DNA of 5,366 nucleotides from contig JAKIYB010000007.1 in the NCBI GenBank assembly GCA_022708765.1, positions 1 to 5,366 of the forward strand, read 5' to 3'. Positions 1 through 5,366 of the stretch are shown piece by piece (position 1 is the first letter of the stretch; the number at the start of each line of letters is the position of its first letter). The notes below the pieces were generated by a model. That model had not been told where the DNA came from, did no database searches, and was given only the letters and a program-made list of their open reading frames with translations. The translations under genes and the position numbers were made by a program. This DNA is from Armatimonadota bacterium (lineage in GTDB: Bacteria; Armatimonadota; Hebobacteria; CAIYQO01).

Positions 1-1
1 C

Positions 2-784
2 GACGGGCGCGCCATAGAAAGCGTGCGCATCCCGGAGGAGGACCGCGTCACCGTCTGCATCTCTTCCATGGTGGGCTGCCCCTTCGGCTGCGGCTTTTGT
101 GCCACCGGGCAGGCGGGGTTTGAGCGCAACCTGAGCGCCGCGGAGATCGTGGACCAGGTCTACCGCGTGCAGGACGATCTGCCCGACGGCCGGCAGGTGA
201 CGAACGTGGTCTACATGGGCATGGGCGAACCGCTGGCGAATTACGACGCCGTGGTGCGCTCCATCCGCCTGCTCAATCACCCGCTGGGACTCAACCTCGG
301 CCAGCGGCGCATGACCCTTTCCACCGTAGGCATTGTGCCAGGCATCGAGCGCCTGGCGGACGAAGGCCTGCAGGTAGGACTGGCCATCTCGCTGCACGCC
401 CCCACCCAGGCCGCCCGCGCGCGCATCGTGCCCATCGCGAAGAAGTATCCGCTGGAAGAGTTGCTGGCCGCCGCCCGCCGTTTCGTTCGCCGCACGGGCC
501 GCAAGGTGACCTTTGAATATACCGTGGTGCCGGGCCAGAACGACGCCGACGCCGACGCCGATGCGCTGGCCGCCCTCGTGCGCGGCTTGCAGGCACTGGT
601 GAACGTCATCCCGCTCAACCGCACCCCCGGCTTCAATACCGCGAAAGGCGCCGACCTCCGCGCCGCCGCTGACCGTTTCGCCCACGCACTGCGCGACCGC
701 GGCGTGGAAGCCGCCCTGCGCAAATCGCGTGGCGCCGAGGTAGGGGGCGCGTGTGGACAATTGAAAGGCGCAGAAGGGCAGTAA
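2..784 (+). CDS. rlmN: Dual-specificity 23S rRNA A2503 / tRNA A37 C2-methyltransferase RlmN, 5'-truncated by window edge
   Basis: This is a radical-SAM methyltransferase that methylates C2 of adenine in 23S rRNA (A2503 in E. coli numbering) and at position 37 of some tRNAs, in the cytoplasm. The frame is open to the window edge: residues DGRAIESV precede the GTG at 23, so that GTG is internal and the true start lies upstream. About 260 residues are visible against roughly 350-385 in the family, so only the N-terminal part is missing. Numbering from codon 2-4, C26, C30 and C33 form the CxxxCxxC [4Fe-4S] motif (VGCPFGCGFCATGQ). C19 in TVCISS matches the second catalytic cysteine (E. coli C118). 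MGMGEP at 72-77 is the SAM-contacting GGE-like motif. C251 in GGACGQL matches the cysteine that carries the transient methyl group (E. coli C355). All key residues are present, so the enzyme is probably active. The TAA overlaps an in-frame ATG of the next gene frame. A GACGCC triplicate encodes the DADADADA stretch. The family call is very secure and separates it from Cfr reasonably well. Confidence 0.96.
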   Translation, partial: DGRAIESVRIPEEDRVTVCISSMVGCPFGCGFCATGQAGFERNLSAAEIVDQVYRVQDDLPDGRQVTNVVYMGMGEPLANYDAVVRSIRLLNHPLGLNLGQRRMTLSTVGIVPGIERLADEGLQVGLAISLHAPTQAARARIVPIAKKYPLEELLAAARRFVRRTGRKVTFEYTVVPGQNDADADADALAALVRGLQALVNVIPLNRTPGFNTAKGADLRAAADRFAHALRDRGVEAALRKSRGAEVGGACGQLKGAEGQ

Positions 785-800
785 TGGGTATAACCCCTCT

Positions 801-805
801 GGAGG
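801..805 (+). promoter_or_regulatory. Ribosome binding site of msrB (decides the start)
   Basis: GGAGG lies 8 nt before the ATG at 814. It favours that start over three in-frame alternatives: the ATG at 784, which overlaps the rlmN stop; the ATG at 823, whose spacing of 17 nt is too long; and a non-ATG start at 751 inside rlmN. Confidence 0.8.
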
Positions 806-813
806 ACATTGCG

Positions 814-1281
814 ATGGCGGACATGATCAACATTTACTCCGTCGAAGCCGGCGGGGAGATCACCGTGGAGAAGGTCCGGAAGTCCGACCTCGAATGGAAG
901 GGGCAGCTCACCTCGGAACAATATGAGGTGGCGCGCAAGCACGGCACCGAGCCGGCATTCCAAAACGCCTTCTGGGACAACCATGCGAGTGGCATCTATC
1001 GCTGTGTCTGCTGCGGCACGGATTTATTCAGCAGCGAGGCGAAATACGAAAGCGGCACCGGCTGGCCGAGTTTTTATCAACCGATCGCCGAAGAGAACAT
1101 CGCCACCAGTATGGATACCAGCTTCATGATGCAGCGCACCGAGGTAAAATGCGCCCGCTGCGATGCCCACCTCGGCCACGTCTTCGACGACGGCCCCGCG
1201 CCCACCGGCCTGCGCTACTGCATGAACTCCGCCGCCCTTACCTTCGTGCCGGAAGCGGCAATACGGAAAAGCGCGGCGTAG
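814..1281 (+). CDS. msrB: Peptide-methionine (R)-S-oxide reductase MsrB
   Basis: This enzyme reduces methionine-R-sulfoxide in proteins back to methionine, usually with thioredoxin as electron donor. From the ATG at 814 the product is 155 aa, the normal size for a single-domain MsrB, with no signal peptide, so it is cytoplasmic. Two CxxC pairs, C64/C67 and C113/C116, are the structural zinc ligands. GTGWPSF is at 81-87, AHLGHVFDDG at 118-127, and the catalytic cysteine is C136 in RYCMNSAAL. The position that carries the resolving cysteine in many family members (SGCGWP) is threonine 82 here. The only other cysteine is C66, inside the first zinc motif, so recycling is either direct by thioredoxin or unusual. 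The gene starts 29 nt after rlmN on the same strand and has its own GGAGG, so cotranscription with rlmN is likely. No promoter was recognised in the gap. The family is certain; the start is fairly sure. Confidence 0.96.
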   Translation: MADMINIYSVEAGGEITVEKVRKSDLEWKGQLTSEQYEVARKHGTEPAFQNAFWDNHASGIYRCVCCGTDLFSSEAKYESGTGWPSFYQPIAEENIATSMDTSFMMQRTEVKCARCDAHLGHVFDDGPAPTGLRYCMNSAALTFVPEAAIRKSAA

Positions 1282-1443
1282 GCGATGAGGGTAATGTCGG
1301 ATAACTGGGTTCATGTTGCATCCCTGGAGAGGGACGCCAGGCCGAAACTTGTCCCCGTTACCTTGGCGAAGGGGGATGGCCTCCGAGGGGGTATTTCAAT
1401 GCCCCCATCTCCCGATCAACAAATTATTCATCCGCCATTTCCC
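1282..1443. other. Convergent intergenic region, msrB / acyl carrier protein
   Basis: This 162-nt gap separates the 3' end of msrB (plus) from the 3' end of the acyl carrier protein gene (minus). Open frames crossing it on the plus strand give short, low-complexity products that run antisense into the carrier protein gene, have no Shine-Dalgarno site and resemble nothing I know. Apart from the hairpin at 1387-1406 I see no feature in it. Confidence 0.7.
1387..1406. terminator. Short G/C hairpin between convergent genes, possible weak bidirectional terminator
   Basis: GGGGGTA and TGCCCCC form a 7-bp stem (five G-C pairs, one G-T wobble, one A-T) around the 6-nt loop TTTCAA. Its place between two convergent 3' ends suits a terminator. 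Neither side has a T-tract, however, so it is not a canonical intrinsic terminator, and it could be a 3' stability element or chance. Confidence 0.35.
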
Positions 1444-1704
1444 CTACTCGCCCTTCGTCTTCGTCTCCACGAAATTCGCAATAGACTCCACGTCCAGGAA
1501 GTAGGCTAACCGGAACTCGCTCTCCTCGATGGTGAGGCCATAGACGGTTTCCAGGCCGACGATGAGCGAGAAAAGGGCGACGGAATCCACGCCGTAGGTG
1601 TCCATGAGCGGGGCGGTATCCTCGATCTCCTCCGGTGCGATGGGCAGGAACAACTGCTCGACGATCATTTGCTTGATTTCGCGTTTGGTTTCGGCGGATG
1701 CCAT
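1444..1704 (-). CDS. Stand-alone acyl carrier protein (phosphopantetheine-binding)
   Basis: This small cytoplasmic carrier protein should hold acyl or aminoacyl groups on a 4'-phosphopantetheine arm. From the ATG at 1704 it has 86 residues, the usual size for a discrete ACP. Helix I covers about residues 5-18 (ETKREIKQMIVEQL). The attachment serine is S41 in GVDSVALFSLIVGLE, where the usual DSL reads DSV. An acidic recognition helix follows, and the C-terminal helix ends in DVESIANFVETK. A TTG start at 1725 would add seven residues, but the Shine-Dalgarno site lies inside that stretch, so the ATG is preferred. It follows the TPR gene on the same strand after 84 nt that hold a strong hairpin. 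No ketoacyl synthase, ligase, thioesterase or phosphopantetheinyl transferase is visible, so its pathway is unknown. It does not look like the primary fatty-acid AcpP (no DSLDTVELVM-type motif). A role in an exopolysaccharide, lipid-modification or secondary-metabolite route is possible but unsupported here. Confidence 0.9.
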   Translation of the reverse strand: MASAETKREIKQMIVEQLFLPIAPEEIEDTAPLMDTYGVDSVALFSLIVGLETVYGLTIEESEFRLAYFLDVESIANFVETKTKGE

Positions 1705-1714
1705 GGGTAACGAA

Positions 1715-1723
1715 CTCCCCTCC
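1715..1723 (-). promoter_or_regulatory. Ribosome binding site of the acyl carrier protein gene
   Basis: On the minus strand GGAGGGGAG ends 10 nt before the ATG at 1704. The purine-rich run can pair with 16S rRNA in more than one register. It excludes the upstream TTG at 1725, which would sit at the edge of the site. Confidence 0.65.
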
Positions 1724-1746
1724 AACGATAGATAATGGCTTTGACA

Positions 1747-1778
1747 CCGTTCCCGGCGATTCTTCCCGCCGGGAACGG
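1747..1778 (-). terminator. Perfect 12-bp inverted repeat between TPR and ACP genes (attenuator/terminator-like hairpin)
   Basis: The arms CCGTTCCCGGCG (1747-1758) and CGCCGGGAACGG (1767-1778) are perfectly complementary around an 8-nt loop. In the minus-strand transcript the hairpin starts 10 nt after the TPR stop codon and ends 42 nt before the ACP start. The following bases (TGTCAAAG) are not a T-tract, so it is not a classic intrinsic terminator. It could cause partial termination, protect the 3' end of the TPR mRNA, or be a processing point that sets different levels of TPR protein and ACP. The perfect stem makes chance unlikely; the function is inferred. Confidence 0.55.
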
Positions 1779-1788
1779 GGGATTTTCA

Positions 1789-3954
1789 CTACTTGAGTTT
1801 CTCCAGTCGCGCGGCAATGGTCGCCACTGCAGGGTCATCCTTACCGAGCATCCCTTCAAACAGCGCCTTCGCCTCTGACAGCGCCTTCTTCGCCTTATCC
1901 GTCTCGCCGGTGACGGCGTAGGCGGTGCCCAGGTTGAGCAGCACGCGCCCGTACTGCGGGCTCCACGTCCCATACAACTCCGCGCGCTCGGCCAGCGCCA
2001 CTTCCAGTGGCGCGACCACATCCGCCAGCACGTCTTTGGGTGAACCTTGTGCCGCCTGCAGTTCGCGGAAACGCAGGGCCGCCTGGGTGATGAAGAAGGG
2101 AGCCAATTCGCCGAAGACTATGTTCCCGGAAACACGGATATCTCGTCCGGATTGCAGCAATACCGGCTGCGCCGCCTCCGCCAGTTCCCGTCCCTTCGCC
2201 AGCAGCGGCTTGGCTTCGGCGAATTTTCCCTGCACAATCAGCGCCGACGCATAACTATTTATCGCCAGCGCGTTGTAGTAGTTGGTGTATTGCGCGTTAT
2301 ATTCACTTGTAGATCGTTTCTCGGCATCCCAGTGTTCTTTCACCGCTTTCAACAGCGGTTCAGCGGCGGCAAATGCCTCCCGTGCTGCCGCGTCAGGTTT
2401 TCGGGACATGATATCCAGTTCGACTCCGGACAAAGAGCGACCAGGACCTGGCAACGGCGCGGCAGCATGCATGATCGCTAACCCGCGATACAGCGGCAGG
2501 AGCGCCTGCGCCCAGATTATCGGGCGGTAGCCGGAGCCGGGATCACTCATCGAACGCTTGAGCTGCGCCTCTGCCTCGGGAATATCATTCTGCGATAACA
2601 AGCATTCCGCCAGCGCCACGAGCGTGGTATCCGGCACGTTTCCACGCGCTTGATATTGCTCCGCTACGCGCCGCAGCAGCTTTTCCGCCTCCGCCTCCCT
2701 GCCAAAATTCCGGTAGAAGCCCGCCCAGTTATTCATCGCATTACCGAGGGGATCTATCCGGACACCACCCCGTGACGGTTCCGGCGTTTTCTCAACGAAT
2801 TTCAGCCACTCACGGTACGCCGTTTCAGCCTCCGTATATGCGCCTGCCTGGTGGTATGCCTGCGCGATTTGCCGATGAAAATCCTGCAGCATATAGTATC
2901 CATTGCTGTCGGTGAGCTTCGCTGCCGCGGTAAAGAGCCGATCAGTCTCTTCGCGCGCTTCCGGCATCTGTTTCGCGCGGATCAACGCGGTCGCCAACCC
3001 TACTCGCGCATACAGCGCGTAGCGCCCGCCGGGTTCCTTTGCCTCCTGCGCGGCGAGCAGGCGGCGGTAATACCGCACGGCGTCGTTAAAGCGCCGCAAC
3101 GCACTGCTCAACGCGGCAAGCGACTGCAGGGAGGAGAGCATCTGCGGGTCATCCGGTTTCAACGCCTTCTCCTGAATCGCCAGTGCGCGCTCATAGTAGG
3201 GCAGCCCCAGTTCCGGTTTACGCGCCGCGTACCAATAGTAGGCGCCCATCGCCTGCTGCGCCTCCACCAGTTTCGCATCCTCGGGGCCGTAGGCTTTCTC
3301 CAGAACCGCCAGCGCGCGGGTCAGGGCGGTTTCGGCTTCCGGGAGGGTGCGCAGATTCTGATACAGGCTTGCCAGCCGCATTAACGGTTTCGCGAGATCG
3401 GGGCTTTCCTTGCCGCCCTTCTCGATGAGCGCGATGGCGGTCTGCAGCGCCGCTACTGCCTCGCGCGGATCGTTCTTCCGGCGGTAATATTCGCCCAATC
3501 CGGTGTAGCAGGGAGCCAAACGTGGGTCGCCCTCACCATAGGCTTTCGTACAGATGGCGAGTGCACGGTCGAACTGCGGTTTCGCGGCATCAAAATTTCC
3601 GAACGATAGGTAGTAATCGCCAATGGCGAGATACGTCGTGGCCAGTTTCGGGTCTGCAAGTCCCAACGCGCGGAGACGCCGCGCCAGCAGACTGCTAATG
3701 ACCTGGTTCGCGTCGTCGGGGCGGCTGGTGCGGTCGTACGCCTGCGCCAGTGCCAGGCTGCACTCGTGAATGCGGTCATCATCCGCCGAGAACTTCTGTG
3801 CCAGTTCCACCGCTTTCGCATAGGCAGTGATCCTGGCTTCTTCCGATGCCGCTGTCCGCCCGGCGTCCATTGCCGCCTGCCAGGCGTCGTCCTGGGCAAC
3901 AGTTGGAAGCGTGAGCAGCAATACGCCGCAGAGGCAGAGGAATACCCATCGCAT
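1789..3954 (-). CDS. Exported tetratricopeptide-repeat (TPR) protein, kinesin-light-chain-like repeats
   Basis: This is a 721-aa helical-repeat protein, probably a protein-protein interaction scaffold outside the cytoplasmic membrane. Residues 1-20 look like a Sec signal peptide: R2, a hydrophobic core VFLCLCGVLLLTL, and a likely cleavage at TVA|QDD. No convincing lipobox is present. Repeats with helix A/B signatures such as GDYYLSFGNFDAAKPQFDRALAI begin near residues 62, 104, 146, 187, 229 and 272, a spacing of 41-43 residues typical of TPR_10/TPR_12 (kinesin light chain) units. More divergent repeats follow near 353, 403, 443, 560 and 668. A Pro/Gly-rich break at about 499-510 splits the array into two blocks. 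There is no catalytic motif. The ATG is supported by AGGAGGT 7 nt upstream, the signal peptide starting right there, and an extended -10 promoter. It lies 88 nt downstream of the vWA-like gene and 84 nt upstream of the acyl carrier protein gene. Family and export are well supported; the biological role is unknown. Confidence 0.92.
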   Translation of the reverse strand: MRWVFLCLCGVLLLTLPTVAQDDAWQAAMDAGRTAASEEARITAYAKAVELAQKFSADDDRIHECSLALAQAYDRTSRPDDANQVISSLLARRLRALGLADPKLATTYLAIGDYYLSFGNFDAAKPQFDRALAICTKAYGEGDPRLAPCYTGLGEYYRRKNDPREAVAALQTAIALIEKGGKESPDLAKPLMRLASLYQNLRTLPEAETALTRALAVLEKAYGPEDAKLVEAQQAMGAYYWYAARKPELGLPYYERALAIQEKALKPDDPQMLSSLQSLAALSSALRRFNDAVRYYRRLLAAQEAKEPGGRYALYARVGLATALIRAKQMPEAREETDRLFTAAAKLTDSNGYYMLQDFHRQIAQAYHQAGAYTEAETAYREWLKFVEKTPEPSRGGVRIDPLGNAMNNWAGFYRNFGREAEAEKLLRRVAEQYQARGNVPDTTLVALAECLLSQNDIPEAEAQLKRSMSDPGSGYRPIIWAQALLPLYRGLAIMHAAAPLPGPGRSLSGVELDIMSRKPDAAAREAFAAAEPLLKAVKEHWDAEKRSTSEYNAQYTNYYNALAINSYASALIVQGKFAEAKPLLAKGRELAEAAQPVLLQSGRDIRVSGNIVFGELAPFFITQAALRFRELQAAQGSPKDVLADVVAPLEVALAERAELYGTWSPQYGRVLLNLGTAYAVTGETDKAKKALSEAKALFEGMLGKDDPAVATIAARLEKLK

Positions 3955-3961
3955 ATGCGTG

Positions 3962-3968
3962 ACCTCCT
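3962..3968 (-). promoter_or_regulatory. Strong ribosome binding site of the TPR gene
   Basis: AGGAGGT on the minus strand lies 7 nt before the ATG at 3954, a near-perfect anti-16S match. Its core sits in the loop of a small inverted repeat (GACC/GGTC, 3961-3972), and AGGAG can also pair with an upstream CTCCT (4005-4009), so access to it may be modulated. Confidence 0.85.
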
Positions 3969-3987
3969 GGTCGCAAAATATGGGGTC

Positions 3988-4004
3988 GTCCCGCGCGCCG
4001 GGAC
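3988..4004 (-). promoter_or_regulatory. Hairpin in the 5' leader of the TPR gene
   Basis: GTCCCG and CGGGAC form a perfect 6-bp stem around a 5-nt G/C loop, between the predicted transcription start (about 4010) and the Shine-Dalgarno site. It could stabilise the mRNA 5' end or bring CTCCT close to the AGGAG of the ribosome site. The stem is seen in the sequence; the function is inferred. Confidence 0.4.
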
Positions 4005-4016
4005 AGGAGCGGAATT

Positions 4017-4025
4017 ATTATACCA
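4017..4025 (-). promoter_or_regulatory. Extended -10 promoter for the TPR gene
   Basis: On the minus strand TGGTATAAT is a perfect TGnTATAAT extended -10 element of the housekeeping sigma factor. No good -35 hexamer is found at 16-18 bp (TAAGAT at 17 bp is poor), which suits an extended -10 promoter. The predicted start near 4010 gives a leader of about 55 nt. The element lies in the gap just after the stop of the vWA-like gene, so the TPR and ACP genes may be transcribed independently of it. Confidence 0.6.
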
Positions 4026-4042
4026 CATTCCTGGCGCTAATC

Positions 4043-5366
4043 TTATCCCACCCGGCGGTGGAACACCCACCACTCCAGGCAGAGCAGCGCCAGCGCGGCG
4101 AGCAGTATCCAGCGCCACAGCTCCTGCTCAGTGCGTACCGGACCGCTGACGACCTTCGCCGCGCGGCCAGCGAAGGTGAGGCTGTGCGGCAGCAGGTTGC
4201 TCTCACCGGCATCAGTCAGATTGGCGACGAAACGCCGTGTTTTGTCCATCCCTTTCACGGTGTATACGCCCGCCAGCGCGGCGCGGAAGCCGCCCGATCC
4301 CAACTGTTCCGATGTGCCGTCCGGCTGGAGCAGCGTATCCCCGGCGGCATCGGGCAACTGTACCACCTGACCGGTGCGCACGGTCAGCCCCTCAGCGCGT
4401 GTCCGCCCGCCGGAAAGCCAGTCTATGCAATTGCCGATAAAAATCGGGAAACCCACGCGCAGTGGGAAGTCAGAGTCATGCATCTCCCAGCCGAGATAGA
4501 TGAGACGGCGGCCGGGTTTCTCCTCGACAAGGGCGATGGGACCGTCCGCCGTCTCGATGAGCGCCCGCGCGCCACCGGTGGGCGACAGCGTCAGCGCTTG
4601 CGAGATATAGAGACCGGACAGGTCTACATGCTCCAGCACGGGATGGCGTCGGTCCCAGTCGGCTACCGCCGGCGTCTTCGCCGTACCCTGGCTGAGGGCG
4701 GACACGGCGGCGCTGAGAGCACGCGGCCCAATGACGAGCGCGGAAACACCTTTCGGGATGGCGGAAAGCGCCACGCCATCGGCTATGACCACCGCCCCCG
4801 GCTGCAGCGTGGGCGGCAGGAAGCCGCTGCGCGTCACCTGCACCATCCTGTCCAACTTCAGCGCCGTCTCCAGGAAGAGATTGCCGCCCGGCGACACCAG
4901 CACCACCGGCAGCGGATCGGTCTTCGGCAGCAATACCCGCGCCGTGTTATCCACCGCCAGGTCGTCGTCCTGGTCAATTTTCGCGGTGAGCACGCCGTCC
5001 GAGTGTTTCAGCGCCGTCAGCACGTTGTCCGGAAAGTCACTCAATACCTCGGTGCGCTGCTTGCCCGGCCCTAACGTGAGCTCGCGGGCGTCCAGCAGCG
5101 TCTTCTCGAAAGTAATTTCCAACGTGAAGCGCCGTTCTTTGTTGCCGAAATTCTTGATAGAGAGCAGCCCCTCAAAGCCGCCGCGGCGGCTGATGCGGCG
5201 GCGCGCGTCCATCATCACGATGCCCACGTTCTCGCTGCGCTTGCCGATCTTTATAAAGTGGATGGGCAGATCGAAGCTGGCGGGCAGCGCCACCGGCGGT
5301 ACCGCGCCGTCGCTGACGATCACCACCCGCGGCGGCTCCTTCTCCTTGCGGCTATGCACCATCCCC
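4043..5366 (-). CDS. BatA/vWA-type membrane protein, C-terminal part (N-terminus beyond window edge)
   Basis: About 440 residues are visible. The frame stays open past the ATG at 5362 (the preceding codon is GGG), and the sequence begins inside a domain, so the true start lies outside. Numbered from that Met, PRVVIVSDGAV (11-21) is the late vWA strand whose D18 would be the third MIDAS ligand; the DxSxS motif is not in view. IHFIKIGKRSENVGIVMMDARR (34-55) and a beta-rich stretch to about 148 follow, as in proteins with an N-terminal BatA double-membrane region, a vWA domain and a CARDB-like domain. LPVVLVSPGGNLFLETAL (151-168) to about 315, with SDFPLRVGFPIFIGNCIDWL, resembles the glutamine-amidotransferase-like fold of that family. 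There is no GxCxG nucleophile (the only cysteines are C312 and C428), so it should be non-catalytic. A C-terminal helix (about 416-434, WRWILLAALALLCLEWWVF) followed by HRR anchors it with the tail in the cytoplasm. Substrate and partners are unknown. The gene precedes the TPR gene by 88 nt. Confidence 0.8.
   Translation of the reverse strand, partial: GMVHSRKEKEPPRVVIVSDGAVPPVALPASFDLPIHFIKIGKRSENVGIVMMDARRRISRRGGFEGLLSIKNFGNKERRFTLEITFEKTLLDARELTLGPGKQRTEVLSDFPDNVLTALKHSDGVLTAKIDQDDDLAVDNTARVLLPKTDPLPVVLVSPGGNLFLETALKLDRMVQVTRSGFLPPTLQPGAVVIADGVALSAIPKGVSALVIGPRALSAAVSALSQGTAKTPAVADWDRRHPVLEHVDLSGLYISQALTLSPTGGARALIETADGPIALVEEKPGRRLIYLGWEMHDSDFPLRVGFPIFIGNCIDWLSGGRTRAEGLTVRTGQVVQLPDAAGDTLLQPDGTSEQLGSGGFRAALAGVYTVKGMDKTRRFVANLTDAGESNLLPHSLTFAGRAAKVVSGPVRTEQELWRWILLAALALLCLEWWVFHRRVG

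Noticed and set aside
277..984. Minus-strand open frame across rlmN and msrB
   Set aside because: It is antisense to two conserved enzymes and has an Arg/Ala/Ser-rich product typical of shadow frames.
1285..1509. Short plus-strand open frame just after msrB
   Set aside because: It has no good ribosome site, no family resemblance, and runs antisense into the acyl carrier protein gene.
1705..1746. A sigma-70 promoter for the acyl carrier protein gene
   Set aside because: AT-rich bases such as CATTAT and TATCTA occur after the hairpin, but no -35 hexamer lies at acceptable spacing and no extended -10 is present.
2047..2481. Plus-strand open frame opposite the TPR gene
   Set aside because: It lies wholly inside the well-supported TPR coding sequence, and the translation is low-complexity and unlike any family I know.
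3827..5074. 415-codon open frame on the plus strand opposite the vWA-like gene
   Set aside because: It is antisense to a frame with clear domains and a membrane anchor. Its product is rich in Arg, Gln and His with no recognisable fold, and it has no Shine-Dalgarno site. Long antisense frames are common opposite high-GC genes.
5177..5190. Perfect 14-bp palindrome GCCGCCGCGGCGGC
   Set aside because: It lies inside the vWA-like coding sequence and is explained by Arg and Gly codons in high-GC DNA. No second copy or flanking structure suggests a site.
5360..5362. ATG at 5362 as the true start of the vWA-like gene
   Set aside because: The frame is open to the edge, the protein would begin within a vWA domain without its MIDAS DxSxS motif, and the preceding bases needed to judge a ribosome site are absent.

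Overview
The window looks like ordinary bacterial chromosome with high GC (about 60% by eye), compact genes and canonical Shine-Dalgarno sites. No tRNA, rRNA, CRISPR array, transposase, phage gene or attachment site was seen. The gene set does not fix the taxon. The minus-strand vWA-type membrane protein with a degenerate amidotransferase-like domain, next to a large exported TPR protein, recalls deep-branching phyla such as Armatimonadota, Chloroflexota, Planctomycetota or Acidobacteriota. That placement is a low-confidence inference from family resemblance. An N-terminal signal peptide and a C-terminal membrane anchor point to proteins working at or outside the cytoplasmic membrane.

Left part, plus strand (2-1281): the 3' two-thirds of rlmN (radical-SAM 23S rRNA/tRNA adenine-C2 methyltransferase), truncated by the window edge, is followed after 29 nt by a complete msrB (methionine-R-sulfoxide reductase). 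The two are probably cotranscribed. A 162-nt convergent intergenic region (1282-1443) follows and holds only a short G/C hairpin without a T-tract.

Right part, minus strand (5366 down to 1444, in transcription order): the C-terminal about 440 residues of a BatA/vWA-like membrane protein, truncated at the window edge; an 88-nt gap with a perfect extended -10 promoter and a structured leader; a 721-aa exported tetratricopeptide-repeat protein with a textbook AGGAGGT site; an 84-nt gap with a perfect 12-bp-stem hairpin; and an 86-aa stand-alone acyl carrier protein. All three genes point the same way and may form one transcription unit with internal control points.

The left genes are housekeeping (RNA modification and protein repair). 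The right genes look like an envelope-associated protein-interaction module (vWA plus TPR) with an acyl carrier protein whose partner enzymes are not in view. No clearly new biological system is visible. The points most worth a second look are the regulatory structures in the two minus-strand gaps and the unexplained vWA/TPR/ACP neighbourhood.
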